From the NCBI RefSeq assembly GCF_008065375.1, contig NZ_VJYI01000004.1:124001-188000 (forward strand): a stretch of 64,000 nucleotides of DNA, read 5' to 3'. Source of the DNA: Nonomuraea sp. SYSU D8015 (GTDB lineage: Bacteria; Actinomycetota; Actinomycetes; Streptosporangiales; Streptosporangiaceae). Positions 34,068 to 43,355 of this stretch are shown here, piece after piece (the stretch's first letter is position 1; the number at the start of each line of letters is the position of its first letter). Below the pieces are notes generated by a model. The model ran no database searches. It saw only the letters and a list, made by a program, of their open reading frames with translations, and was not told the origin of the DNA. The translations under genes were made by a program, and so were the position numbers.

Positions 34068-35031
34068 GGAACACCACCTGGAGTCCCTCAGCTCGGACAC
34101 AGGCCACCTGCCCGTCCCCCAGGGGCCGCAGTGCCGGCCGCTCCTCGCGGCAGCGTTCTCGTATGTGCGCGCAGCGGTCGGCGAACGCACAGCCGTCTGG
34201 CGCTTCGAACGCCGACAGCGGGCGGCCGGGAATGGTAGCCAAGCGGTCAGCTCTCCGCTCCAGGGAAGGGCGGGCGGCGGCGAGCGCGGCCGTGTAGGGG
34301 TGCAGCGGGTGCTCGTGCAAGGACGCCGACGCTCGCACCTCCATGACTCGGCCGGCGTACATGACCGCCGTTCGGTCGCAGACGGCCGCCGCCAGCTCCA
34401 GATCATGGGTGATGAACAGCATGGCCAGGCCGCGCTCCCGGCGCAGCTCGTCGACGGCGGCCATCACCTCGGCCTGTGTGGTGACGTCAAGTGCGGTCGT
34501 GGGCTCGTCCGCCAGCAGCAGCCGCGGCTCGGCGAGCAACGCTGCCGCGATCATGACCCGTTGCAGCAACCCGCCCGACAGCTCATGGGGGTATTGCCGC
34601 AGCCTGCGCTGCCCATCCGCCACGCCCACCTCATCGAGGAGGCGTACGGCGCGGTCCTCTGCTGAGCGGCGGCTCAGGCGGCGATGGGTACGGAGGCCCT
34701 CGGTGAGAAAGTCGCCGATGGTGCGCACCGGATTGATGTGGGCGCGTGGGTCCTGGAACACCACCGGCACGACGGCACGCAGCTCACGCAGCGCCGCGCC
34801 GCGCAGGCTCCCGACCTCCACGCCGCCGACGCGGACCACGCCCTCCACCTGCGCTCCCGCAGGCAGCAGCCTGACGATCGCGCGCACCGTCATGGACTTG
34901 CCCGATCCCGATTCGCCCACCAGGCCGAGCGCTTCCCCCTCGGCAATGGACAGCGACACGTCATCGAGCACTGGCCTGTCCGGACCGGGCAGCCGCACGG
35001 TCAGCCCGTTGAGGTCGAGAACTCCCGTCAC
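34060..35031 (-). CDS. Peptide-type ABC transporter ATP-binding protein (DppD-like)
   Basis: The 323-residue ATPase has Walker A GESGSGKSMTVRAIV, FQDPRAHINPVRTIG, signature LSGGLLQRVMIAAALLA and Walker B LLLADEPTTALDVTTQ. Its C-terminal oligopeptide-transporter domain has the Cys motif GCAFADRCAHIRERC, a possible Fe-S or metal site in this subfamily. GTG 35031 overlaps the stop of the DppC permease by 4 bases. It acts with the DppF-like partner as a heterodimer. Confidence 0.9.
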   Translation of the reverse strand: MTGVLDLNGLTVRLPGPDRPVLDDVSLSIAEGEALGLVGESGSGKSMTVRAIVRLLPAGAQVEGVVRVGGVEVGSLRGAALRELRAVVPVVFQDPRAHINPVRTIGDFLTEGLRTHRRLSRRSAEDRAVRLLDEVGVADGQRRLRQYPHELSGGLLQRVMIAAALLAEPRLLLADEPTTALDVTTQAEVMAAVDELRRERGLAMLFITHDLELAAAVCDRTAVMYAGRVMEVRASASLHEHPLHPYTAALAAARPSLERRADRLATIPGRPLSAFEAPDGCAFADRCAHIRERCREERPALRPLGDGQVACVRAEGLQVVFRD

Positions 35032-35897
35032 GACACACCTCCTCGCCGGGGAAACCACCCCGGACGCGGGGCACGGCGGCCGTCGGAGAGCCGCTCGCCG
35101 AGCACGTTGAAGGCCACGACCAGCAGCACGATGGAGCCACCTGCCAGCAGTGACTCGGCGGGGTAGCCCTGGAGCACGCCGGACTGCCCGCTCGCGACCA
35201 TGACGCCCCAATCGGCGTCGGGCGGCTGCACGCCGAGCCCGAAGAACGACACGATGGCGAGATCCACCATGGCGTAGCCGAAGAACAGGGTCGCCTGCGC
35301 GGTGATGAGCGGCATCAGGTTCGGCACGAGATGCCGCACGCAGATCGCCACCGCCCCGGCCCCTTGGACCTCCAACGCCTGCACGTAGGGTTTGCGCCGC
35401 TCAGCCAGGGCCGCGCTGCGCACCAGCCGGGCGATGTACGGGACGTACGCCACGGCGAGCGCGAGCACCGCCGAGGTGAGACCGGGACCGAACACCGCGG
35501 CGACGAGCATCGCCAGAAGCACGCCGGGGAAGGCGAACATCACCTCCAGCACCGCGGAGACCACGGAGTCCAGCCAGCCGCCGAGCCACGCCGCGGCTAT
35601 CGCCACGACGGTGCCCACCGCCATGCTCAGCGCGACGACCCAGAGCGGACCGAGCAGCGAGGTCCGGGCGCCCGTAAGGAGCCGGGCGAGGAGGTCGCGC
35701 CCCTGGCCGTCATAGCCAAGCGCATGCCCCGGCTCGGGTGCGCCGTAGGCGTGGGCGAAGTCGCTGGCGTTCGGGTCGGCGGAGGTGAGCGCCGGACCGA
35801 TCGCCGCGAGGACGACCGCTGCGACGATCACGGTCGCGGCCGCCGTACCCAATGGTCCCAGCCGCGGTGTCCGATACGTCGCGAGGGTAGTGGTCAT
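35028..35897 (-). CDS. Peptide-type ABC transporter permease (DppC-like)
   Basis: This 289-residue inner-membrane permease has an N-terminal helix (about 17-40), the typical periplasmic HALGYDGQGRDLLARLLTGA, and the cytoplasmic EAA-like loop KPYVQALEVQGAGAVAICVR. The final helices lie around MVDLAIVSFFGLGVQPPDAD and GGSIVLLVVAFNVLGERL. It pairs with the DppB permease, overlapping its stop by 4 bases. Confidence 0.9.
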   Translation of the reverse strand: MTTTLATYRTPRLGPLGTAAATVIVAAVVLAAIGPALTSADPNASDFAHAYGAPEPGHALGYDGQGRDLLARLLTGARTSLLGPLWVVALSMAVGTVVAIAAAWLGGWLDSVVSAVLEVMFAFPGVLLAMLVAAVFGPGLTSAVLALAVAYVPYIARLVRSAALAERRKPYVQALEVQGAGAVAICVRHLVPNLMPLITAQATLFFGYAMVDLAIVSFFGLGVQPPDADWGVMVASGQSGVLQGYPAESLLAGGSIVLLVVAFNVLGERLSDGRRAPRPGWFPRRGGVS

Positions 35898-36838
35898 GAT
35901 CGCCTCCCCAGCTTGATCCGTGGGTCGAGGGCCGCTGCGCCGACGTCGACCAGGGTGTTGACCAGGACGAAGGACGCGACAAGCACGAGCGAGATGCCCT
36001 GTACGACGGCGAAGTCCTTCGACAGCACAGCGCTGACCAGGTACGCGCCCAGCCCGTTGAGGCCGAAGGCCCGCTCGACCACGGCCGCCAGGGCGATCAT
36101 CGAGGCCACCGTCATGCCGGCGAGCGTGCTGATCGGGACGGCGGAATTGCGCAGGGCATGGCGGCGCACGACGGCCGCGTACGGGATGCCGCGGCTGATC
36201 GCCGTCTGTACGTGCTCGCGATCGAGCTGCTCACGTACCGAGGTCCTGGTGACGCGGGCGACGGAGGCGGTGGCGGACGCCGCGAGGGCGAAGGCGGGCA
36301 GTGTGAGGTGCCGGATGCCGTCCCACAATCCTGATCCGTTGCCGAGCGCGGGCAGCCACCGCAGCCCGACCGCGAAGACCCCGATGAGGACGATGGCGGC
36401 CACGAAGGGCGGGATGGCCACCACCACCGCCGTCGAGATCACGACGAGCGAGTCCACGATCCCCGGCCGCAGCGCCGCCAGCAGTCCGAACGCCACACCC
36501 GCGACCAGCACGATGAGCGCGGCGTAGAGGACCAGGGCTATGGTCGTCCCGGCGCGGGACGCGATGAGGTCCGACACGTCCTGCCGCAGGACGATGGACA
36601 CGCCGAGGTCACCCCGCACCGCGTTGCCCAGCCACATGGCGTACTGGACGAGGAAGGGCTCGTCCAGGTGGTAACGCTCCACGAGCACCCGCACGCTGTC
36701 AGGCGGCAGGGAGCGGCCACCGGCGAGCGTCGCCAGGGGGTTGCCGGGAGCGACTGAGAGCCCGGCGAACACCACGAAGCTGGACACCACCAGCGTCGCC
36801 GCCAGCATGATCGCCCGTCGCGCGAGATAGGCGGCCAT
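35894..36838 (-). CDS. Peptide-type ABC transporter permease (DppB-like)
   Basis: This 314-residue permease has the DppB N-terminus (LARRAIMLAATLVVSSFVVF), MPGDP-equivalent APGNPLATLAGG, the region GDLGVSIVLRQDVSDLIA, the EAA loop EHVQTAISRGIPYAAVVRRH and the C-terminal DFAVVQGISLVLVASFVLVN...DPRIKL. About six membrane segments are predicted. It starts 4 bases after the binding-protein stop. Together with DppC, DppD, DppF and the lipoprotein it makes a complete importer. Confidence 0.9.
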   Translation of the reverse strand: MAAYLARRAIMLAATLVVSSFVVFAGLSVAPGNPLATLAGGRSLPPDSVRVLVERYHLDEPFLVQYAMWLGNAVRGDLGVSIVLRQDVSDLIASRAGTTIALVLYAALIVLVAGVAFGLLAALRPGIVDSLVVISTAVVVAIPPFVAAIVLIGVFAVGLRWLPALGNGSGLWDGIRHLTLPAFALAASATASVARVTRTSVREQLDREHVQTAISRGIPYAAVVRRHALRNSAVPISTLAGMTVASMIALAAVVERAFGLNGLGAYLVSAVLSKDFAVVQGISLVLVASFVLVNTLVDVGAAALDPRIKLGRRS

Positions 36839-36842
36839 GCGG

Positions 36843-38498
36843 CTAGCCCACCCCTCCGAGCCGGTCCGCCCAGGGCGCGAACAGGTGCTGAGAGGACACC
36901 GTGGCCCCGGTCAGCTTGGCGTTGAGCACCAGCACCGTGTCGGGGGCGACGATCGGGATCCACGGCATGTCCTCGGTCAGGGCCCGCTGCGCCTGGACGG
37001 TGAACTCGGCGCGCTTCCCTGGATCCTCCGCGCCGCGCGCCCGTTCCAGCAGGTCCGCCACGTCAGGGTTACGGTAGCCACCGTAGTCCTGCGGCCCGCC
37101 GGGGATGGAGAGCGTCGCATAGAGCGCTCCGGGGTCGGCCCAGTTGGGGTAGTTGGTGGTGAAGAAGCCGTCCACGTCGGCGCGGGCCTTCGGGTCGAGG
37201 AAGAACGCGCTGTAGGCGTCGGCTGAGACCGCCTTCAGCTCGGCCTTCAGCCCGATCTTCTCAGCCGCCGTCTTGAAGAGATTGGCTTCGGTGGCGAGTT
37301 TGTTGATCTCGTTGCTCATGCCGAACCGCACGGTCTTACCCGCCGCGCCGGCCTCCTGGACAAGCCGCCGCGCGGCCTCAAGATCGATCTTGGGCGCGGG
37401 CAGGGCGTCCCACGCGCTCTGGAAGGCCGCACGCTCGTATCCCCAGGTGCCGGGCGTGCCGAGCGCGCGGGCGGGCTGGGCGGTGCCCTTGTAGAGGGTA
37501 CGGATGTAGGCCTCGCGGTCTACGGCCAGCGACAGGGCGCGGCGCACCCGCGCGTCGGAGAGCGGCCCCCTGCCCATGTCGGCGACGATCAGCGCGTCGA
37601 TGAGGTAGGACGGGCCGCGGTAGACCTTCACGGCGTCACTGGCGCGGACCTGGTCCATCGTCGACAGCGGCAGTTCCAGGTAGGCGCCGTCCACCTCTCC
37701 GGTGAGCAGCGCGGCCGTCAGCGTGGCCTCGTCGGGGATGCCCTTGAAGTCGATCTGCCGCACCAGCGGTGCCGCCGCGCGATTCCAGTAGCGGTCGTTG
37801 CGGACCACCGACAGGACGTCGCCGGTGCGCCACTGGCCCAGCTTGTAGGAGCCGGTGCACATGGCGCCGCCCTTGACGGTCCCGTAGTCCCTGCCCTGCG
37901 CCTCGGCGTACCGCTTGGAAATCACCATGCCCGGCATGTACGACAACACGTTGCGCAGCCAGTAGTCCGGTTGCTTCAGCTTCAGCGTGACCTGCCGCGG
38001 GCCGGTGGCCTCGACCGAGGTCACCCGGTTCAGCACAGGTGCCCAGTATCCGCCTGCCTTCGGGTCGCGGTTGCGCTCGATGCTGAAGACGACGTCATCG
38101 GCCGTCATGGATGATCCGTCCCAGAAAGTGACGCCGTCGCGCAGCGTCAGAACGGCGGTCTTCGCATCAGGGAAGTCCAGCGCCGTCGCGAGGCCCGAGA
38201 CCACCGATCCATCCGGGGCCTGCCGGAACAGCGACTCGCACATGAGGCTCGTCACGGTGATCTCGGGATAGTCGCCGGCGGTTAGCGGATCGATGGAGGT
38301 GGTGCCGCGGTAGAGCGCCCAGGTGATCCGGTCGACCTTCCCGGTCCCGGGAGGGGTGTTCGTGATGAGTCCCTGCTGTGGCGCACCGCTCGGAGCGGCC
38401 GTTTCCCCGGCGGCTCCGGTGTCCCGGTAACAGCCGGATGCCGCCAACGTCAGGGCGGTCGCGGTGATGGCGATGGTCCTTCTTCGCACGCCTTGCAT
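36843..38498 (-). CDS. Peptide/nickel-type ABC solute-binding lipoprotein (SBP_bac_5)
   Basis: The 551-residue extracellular binding protein has a twin-basic N-terminus (MQGVRRRTIAITATALTLAA) and a lipobox ending LAASGC, so it is predicted to be a lipoprotein. The family 5 pattern includes TLRDGVTFWDGSSMTADDVV and DARVRRALSLAVDREAYIRT. ATG 38498 is chosen because the signal peptide begins there; the frame is open further upstream, but that would place the operator inside the gene. Operator B lies at 38522-38547. Family members bind peptides, nickel chelates, opines or sugars. Confidence 0.9.
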   Translation of the reverse strand: MQGVRRRTIAITATALTLAASGCYRDTGAAGETAAPSGAPQQGLITNTPPGTGKVDRITWALYRGTTSIDPLTAGDYPEITVTSLMCESLFRQAPDGSVVSGLATALDFPDAKTAVLTLRDGVTFWDGSSMTADDVVFSIERNRDPKAGGYWAPVLNRVTSVEATGPRQVTLKLKQPDYWLRNVLSYMPGMVISKRYAEAQGRDYGTVKGGAMCTGSYKLGQWRTGDVLSVVRNDRYWNRAAAPLVRQIDFKGIPDEATLTAALLTGEVDGAYLELPLSTMDQVRASDAVKVYRGPSYLIDALIVADMGRGPLSDARVRRALSLAVDREAYIRTLYKGTAQPARALGTPGTWGYERAAFQSAWDALPAPKIDLEAARRLVQEAGAAGKTVRFGMSNEINKLATEANLFKTAAEKIGLKAELKAVSADAYSAFFLDPKARADVDGFFTTNYPNWADPGALYATLSIPGGPQDYGGYRNPDVADLLERARGAEDPGKRAEFTVQAQRALTEDMPWIPIVAPDTVLVLNAKLTGATVSSQHLFAPWADRLGGVG

Positions 38499-38521
38499 CT
38501 CACGTTCCTCGGATGGAGATA

Positions 38522-38547
38522 AGTAGTCGAACGATCGATCAAAAAAA
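38522..38547 (-). promoter_or_regulatory. TetR-type operator B (ABC importer operon)
   Basis: GATCGATCGTTC (minus-strand reading), a near-perfect palindrome flanked by a T run, lies 24 bases before the lipoprotein start. It aligns without gaps to operators A, C and D. It probably controls the run of genes from 38498 down to at least 27968. Confidence 0.75.
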
Positions 38548-38572
38548 TGCCCAGTCGTCAAGACATGTGGAA

Positions 38573-41419
38573 TTAAGTGGACGCTTCCGTCGTGATCAAC
38601 GCGTCTTCGAGGACGCCCAGGAACAGGTCACAGTCCGCCTCGGTCAACACGAGCGGAGGCTTGATCTTGAGGACGTTGTCGTCCGGGCCATCTGTGGAGA
38701 TCAGGATCCCGTGCGCTTTCACCGCCTCCTTGACCGCAGTGGCCTGCGCAGTGGCGGGCTCTCGGCCGTCCAGGCTCAGCTCCACCCCGATGAACAGCCC
38801 CTCACCGCGAACGTCCCCGATCAGGGGATGGCGTTCCTGGAGACGGCGCAGGCCGTGGAGCAGCCGATCACCGAGGCCACGGGATCGGGCCTGGAGACGC
38901 TCGTCGCGGATGACGTCGAGCACGGCCAGACCGACCTCGGCGGACACCGGGTTGCCGCCGAAGGTGTTGAAGTACTCCATCCCCGTCTCGAAGGAGCGCG
39001 CGATCTCGGGAGTCGTCACGACGGCGGCCAGCGGATGTCCGTTGCCCAGCGGCTTGCCCAGCGTGACGATGTCCGGCACGACGTCCTGCAGCTCGAAGCC
39101 CCAGAAGCGCCGCCCCACCCGCCCGAGGCCTACCTGCACCTCGTCGGCGACGCAGACCCCGCCGGCGCGGCGCACGTGAGCGAAGGCGTGGCGTAGGTAG
39201 CCGTCGGGGTAGACGATCTGACCGCCGCAACTCTGCAGTGATTCGGCGAAGTACGCCGCCGGTCTTCGGCCCCGGGCCGCCAGAGCGCTGATCTGCTCCT
39301 CGACGGAGGTGGCGTACCGGCTGCCGAGGTCGTCGTCCCGTCCGGCTCGCAGCCGCCCCCGGTAGGGGTCGGGCAGCTCGCAGACGTACGTGGTGTCCGG
39401 CCTGCCGCGCCCGCCCCGTCGGTTGAACTTGTACGGACTCAGCGCGATCTGCGAGGTGAGATGTCCGTGATAGGCGTGGTCCAGGACCAGTACGCCCTCC
39501 GCCCCCGTGTGGGTCATGGCCAGCCTGAGCGCGAGGTCGTTGGCCTCGGAGCCGGAGTTGACGAAGAAGCACACCCGCAACGGGTCCGGGAGTAGCTCGA
39601 CCAGCCGGCGGGCGTACTCGACGACGGATTCGTGCAGATACCGGGTGTTGGTGTTGAGCCGGGCCGCCTGCCGGTGAGCCGCATCGACCACGCGCGGGTG
39701 ACAGTGCCCCACATGGCACACGTTGTTGACCAGATCCAGCCATGGGCGGCCGGACGCGTCGTAGAGGTAGGCGCCCTCCCCGCGGATGATGTGCAGGGGC
39801 TCGCGGTAGGACAGGCTCAACGCCCTGCTGAAGGTGGTGCGGCGGCGGGCCGCCAGGGCGGCCGCCTCCCTCCGCGGCCGTGCCGCGCCGGCGTCCGGGC
39901 GTCCCAGCAACAGGTTGGGATCGATGCTCACGCTGGCCCACAGGTCTCTTTCGCCGGCCGGTGCGAGGTCGACGCCCGCGCCGAGGGGGTGAGTGAGCAA
40001 CTGGAGGGCCAGGCGCGAGCCGTGGATCGTCCCGATCGGGGCACCGGCTGTCAGTTCGTCCCCCGTGCTGATCGATTTCGCGTTCAGGTGCTGGTAGAAC
40101 GTCCAGAACGGCACACCGTCGTCCGTCCGATGCTCCAGCAGGACCGACAAGTCCGGCCCTGCCGCGCGGACGACCCCGGGGAGAGGACACCGTACGGTGG
40201 CCGCCTCGCTGGTGTACAGGTCGCAGCCCAGGTGCACGCCCTGGTCGGACTCCTCTCCATGGCGGGTCAGCACCAGCCGGGCGCCTGCGTGCACGTCCTG
40301 GTCAGCGCGGTCCACCACGACGGCGGCGCACGTGGCCATGTCTTCGTCCAGCATGGACACGGGACGGGCGGCACCCGACTCGAAGTGCTGGCGCACCGCT
40401 CGCGCCAGCGGATTGGCCTCGAAGCCGACCGCGTCCCGCAGCAGGAAGCAGGCCAGGTCCGGGCTCGTCCCGGCGAGCCGCCGCAGCGTCTGTGTCACCC
40501 CGTTCTGGCTGATGAGCAGGTAGTCGTTGGCGGGATCGTTGGCGCGCTGGTAAGCGGACAGGCAAATGCTCATCGCCAGCCTGGTCCGCATCAGGTCGAA
40601 GAGGACCTCCAACTCGTCCGGCCGCAGCGGCGTCACCTCGTCGTAGCCCCGCACCAGCGGAGGGATCGCGCGCAGCGGATCGGCATGTCCCTGCATCGCG
40701 TAGGCTCCGGCCACCGCCAGCCCGCAGATGCGCGGACTCCACACCACGTCGCCGAAGTCGATCAGCCCGGCGACGTGACCGTCCTCGTTCACCAGGATGT
40801 TGAGCTCGTTGGCGTCGTTGTGGATCACCTGGTGGGGCAGAGCCCTGAGACGAGGGGCGACGTGGTCGCGATAGCGGTCGAACACCTCGGTCACGAGCGG
40901 CCGGAGTTCGTCGGTGACCAGCGGCGTCAGCTCCGCGACCTGCGGGGCGCTGGTCACATTCCACAGCAGTTCGCGCCGCATCGCGGGATGGACGAAGTTC
41001 CGCAGAGCGCGGTCGATGCCTGCTACGTGGCGGCCCAGATCCCTCAGACGCGTCTCGGTCGGCTCCACCTCGGCCCACGGGCGGCCGTCCATCCAGGTGA
41101 GAACCCTGACCATGCGCGGGCCGTCATGCCAGGAGGCGGTGGTGCGGCACCGCCCGTCGACGGCCGGCACCACCTGGGGTGCGGGAGGCGCACCAGTCTG
41201 ACCCGCGAGGTGAAGCAGCGCCGCGTCCTGCAGATCGAGCTCGGACGGGTCGGCGGAGGGCGCATGGAGCTTGACGACGAACCGGCCGGCCTCCGTGTCC
41301 AGACGGAAGTTGCGATCGCTCTCCCCCGGCAGCGGCCACGGGCTGCCTTCCAGCCCGTAGAGGCGGCGTGCGATCTCGCCGACGCGATGGAGCTCGTCCG
41401 TGGAATCGGTATGCGTCAC
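38573..41419 (-). CDS. Kinase - M23-like - class III aminotransferase fusion (putative amino-alcohol kinase/phospho-lyase)
   Basis: The 948-residue protein has three parts. Residues about 25-330 are an aminoglycoside-phosphotransferase/homoserine-kinase-like domain with the catalytic HNDANELNILV and metal-site IDFGDV. Residues about 370-490 resemble a degenerate M23 peptidase barrel (GVHLGCDLYTS, FWTFYQHLN). Residues about 520-940 are a class III PLP enzyme: FVNSGSEANDLALRLA, ADEVQVGLGRVGRRFW, and the PLP-Lys in TLGKPLGNGHPLAAV. Hydroxylysine kinase and the AGXT2L phospho-lyases are exactly these two families, so a kinase feeding its own ammonia/phospho-lyase is inferred. GTG 41419 has a GGGAG site. 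Confidence 0.85.
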   Translation of the reverse strand: MTHTDSTDELHRVGEIARRLYGLEGSPWPLPGESDRNFRLDTEAGRFVVKLHAPSADPSELDLQDAALLHLAGQTGAPPAPQVVPAVDGRCRTTASWHDGPRMVRVLTWMDGRPWAEVEPTETRLRDLGRHVAGIDRALRNFVHPAMRRELLWNVTSAPQVAELTPLVTDELRPLVTEVFDRYRDHVAPRLRALPHQVIHNDANELNILVNEDGHVAGLIDFGDVVWSPRICGLAVAGAYAMQGHADPLRAIPPLVRGYDEVTPLRPDELEVLFDLMRTRLAMSICLSAYQRANDPANDYLLISQNGVTQTLRRLAGTSPDLACFLLRDAVGFEANPLARAVRQHFESGAARPVSMLDEDMATCAAVVVDRADQDVHAGARLVLTRHGEESDQGVHLGCDLYTSEAATVRCPLPGVVRAAGPDLSVLLEHRTDDGVPFWTFYQHLNAKSISTGDELTAGAPIGTIHGSRLALQLLTHPLGAGVDLAPAGERDLWASVSIDPNLLLGRPDAGAARPRREAAALAARRRTTFSRALSLSYREPLHIIRGEGAYLYDASGRPWLDLVNNVCHVGHCHPRVVDAAHRQAARLNTNTRYLHESVVEYARRLVELLPDPLRVCFFVNSGSEANDLALRLAMTHTGAEGVLVLDHAYHGHLTSQIALSPYKFNRRGGRGRPDTTYVCELPDPYRGRLRAGRDDDLGSRYATSVEEQISALAARGRRPAAYFAESLQSCGGQIVYPDGYLRHAFAHVRRAGGVCVADEVQVGLGRVGRRFWGFELQDVVPDIVTLGKPLGNGHPLAAVVTTPEIARSFETGMEYFNTFGGNPVSAEVGLAVLDVIRDERLQARSRGLGDRLLHGLRRLQERHPLIGDVRGEGLFIGVELSLDGREPATAQATAVKEAVKAHGILISTDGPDDNVLKIKPPLVLTEADCDLFLGVLEDALITTEAST

Positions 41420-41434
41420 ATCGTCTCCCTTACA

Positions 41435-41460
41435 GGTTTATCGAACGATCGCTCAAATAA
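41435..41460 (-). promoter_or_regulatory. TetR-type operator C (fusion gene)
   Basis: GAGCGATCGTTC (minus-strand reading), a 10-of-12 palindrome inside TTATTT...GATAAACC, lies 16 bases before the fusion gene start. It is also just downstream of the tetR stop. A TTGACA-like hexamer is present upstream, at about 41468-41473 on the minus strand. Confidence 0.75.
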
Positions 41461-41495
41461 CTGCCGCTGTCAAGACCCTCCCTGCGGTCTCGGGG

Positions 41496-42236
41496 TCACT
41501 GAGGGGGTGGCTCGATGTCCAGCTCGACCCGCTGGAGCACCAGCTCCGGATCTGGAAGAGAAAGATCCCGGGCCAGGATGAGGCGGCCGCCGCGGCTCGC
41601 GCCCATCAGCGACAGCCCCATGTCGGCGAACCGCTCACACAGTTGGGGGATGCCGAGTTCGCCGTCCGGGCGGTACCAGTGCGCCACCCCGGTCGCCATC
41701 TGCAACAGGGCCAAGCGCGCGACAGTGCCGCGATCCTGGAACACGCCGTCGCTCACGCCGGCGCGCAACGTGTCGGCCCACACCGCTTCGTAGCTGTCAC
41801 GCAGCCGCAGGATGTCCTCCCGGGCCTCGCCGGTCAACGCCTGGAACTCGTGATCGGCGACCTTGGCGGCGCGCGGATTGCGGGCATGGAAGGCGACGTG
41901 CACCGCCATGAGGGCGACCAGGCGCTCTGCCGGGTCGTCGATGTCGCGCAACGTCTCATTGCTACTCGATATCAGCACGTTCATGGCACGGCGAGCCACG
42001 GCCTCCAGCAGCTCATCCTTGGAGGCTGCGTAATAGTACATTCCGGACACCGCGACTCCAGCAGTGTCAGCGATGTCACGGATCCCCGTGCCATGGAATC
42101 CGCGCTCGGAAAAGAGCCAGCAGGCGGCACGGAGAAGCTGTAGCTCCGTGCGTGCCGACCGCGCCCGGCGAGAGGACTTCGACTTGATCCGGCCGCCGGT
42201 GGTTCGCTGGCCGCCTGGTTGGTTGGTAGTGGCCAT
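41496..42236 (-). CDS. TetR-family transcriptional regulator
   Basis: The 246-residue regulator has a basic N-terminal extension of about 28 residues, then a TetR helix-turn-helix (about 30-80): LLRAACWLFSERGFHGTGIR and AGVAVSGMYYYAASKDELLE. The ligand-binding part is KstR2/FadR-like (TetR_C). It starts 9 bases after the phosphotriesterase-like gene, so the two are co-transcribed from operator/promoter D. It is the only TetR gene near the four matching palindromes and is their likely repressor, presumably autoregulated and released by a pathway intermediate or CoA ester. Confidence 0.9.
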   Translation of the reverse strand: MATTNQPGGQRTTGGRIKSKSSRRARSARTELQLLRAACWLFSERGFHGTGIRDIADTAGVAVSGMYYYAASKDELLEAVARRAMNVLISSSNETLRDIDDPAERLVALMAVHVAFHARNPRAAKVADHEFQALTGEAREDILRLRDSYEAVWADTLRAGVSDGVFQDRGTVARLALLQMATGVAHWYRPDGELGIPQLCERFADMGLSLMGASRGGRLILARDLSLPDPELVLQRVELDIEPPPQ

Positions 42237-42245
42237 GATCCCGAA

Positions 42246-43349
42246 CTATCCCATAGTCAGTGCGGCAGAGGGATTCGTCACTGTCACCGCCACGACCTCG
42301 TCTTTCCCCATCCCCATGCGTCGCATCAGCGGAATGGCGTTCTCCAGGATGTGCGTGTAGCCGGGACCGCCGTAGCGGCGCAGGTAGACCTTCTGGCAGA
42401 TGTCCTGCGCGATCAGCACGCGGTCCCCGAAGCCCGCCTCGAACAGCAACTGGATCCACTCGATGCGAGTGCGGTCGTTGGGGCGCCGGGCATCGGGATT
42501 GAACGCATAGTAACTGGATTCCTGCCCGAACAGATCCAGCTCCAGATAACAGCCCGTACGGGCGAGCTCCAGCAGATCCTCGGGCCGCCACAGCGTGCGA
42601 TCGAGGTGCGACATGATCACCCTAGTGGGATCGCCGCCCGCCTCCAGGACTGTGCGCATGGCCTGGAGGGGAGCCGCCGGATGGCGGCCGGGATGGATCT
42701 GCAACGGTGCGCCCGTGATGGTCTGCGCGCGGCAGGCGGCTTGCAACACCTTGTCCTCGACGGGATGTACGGGCCAACTCAGCCCGATCTCGCCGATGAG
42801 CCCGGCACGCACGCCGGTATCGCCCACTCCTTCCTGGACGTCTGTGACGATCTCGGCGCAGACGGCCTCGGCAGCTACCTCGGCGAGCCCGGGCGGGTGG
42901 TAGTCGCGGCAGTAGTAGCCGCTTCCCATCACAATATGGACGCCGCTGCCACGTGCGACGCGGGCGAGCCCGAGCGGGTCCCGTCCCAGCCCTACCGAGG
43001 TGGAGTCCACCACCGCGCCGCCTCCCGATGCGCGGTAGAGGGTTAGTTCTTCGGTCGCGTCCCGCTCCGACAGCAACCGCAAATTGTCGAGATTCAGGAC
43101 CGTACGCTTGATCCAGTCGTGATTGTCGAGACGTATCGGCTCGGCGACGCGGGCACGCGCCGACGCGGGGAACTCCTGTCGGATCGACACCGCTGGTGAG
43201 GGGTCGTCGGCCACTGGTGCCGGTCCCCAAGCCCTGACGATGGCCGACATGTCGCACAGCACGTGTTCGTGTGGCTGCGTGTGGCCGAGTGCGGATGGTT
43301 CGACGTCTCCGAGGACTGTACGCACTCGGCGCTCCGGAACCCTTGTCAT
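42246..43349 (-). CDS. Phosphotriesterase-like metal hydrolase
   Basis: The 367-residue protein belongs to the phosphotriesterase/PHP-like amidohydrolase family. Metal ligands are read as the HxH of HTQPHEHVLCD, a bridging acidic residue in GLIGEIGLSW (Glu instead of carboxylated Lys), His in LQIHPGRH and VIMSHLDRT, and Asp in VLIAQDIC. Lactonases, N-acyl hydrolases and 'phosphotriesterase-related' proteins share this set, so a lactone or N-acyl substrate is as likely as a phosphoester. ATG 43349 is preferred over the TTG directly before it. It heads the operon with tetR. Confidence 0.85.
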   Translation of the reverse strand: MTRVPERRVRTVLGDVEPSALGHTQPHEHVLCDMSAIVRAWGPAPVADDPSPAVSIRQEFPASARARVAEPIRLDNHDWIKRTVLNLDNLRLLSERDATEELTLYRASGGGAVVDSTSVGLGRDPLGLARVARGSGVHIVMGSGYYCRDYHPPGLAEVAAEAVCAEIVTDVQEGVGDTGVRAGLIGEIGLSWPVHPVEDKVLQAACRAQTITGAPLQIHPGRHPAAPLQAMRTVLEAGGDPTRVIMSHLDRTLWRPEDLLELARTGCYLELDLFGQESSYYAFNPDARRPNDRTRIEWIQLLFEAGFGDRVLIAQDICQKVYLRRYGGPGYTHILENAIPLMRRMGMGKDEVVAVTVTNPSAALTMG

Positions 43350-43355
43350 CAAGTT

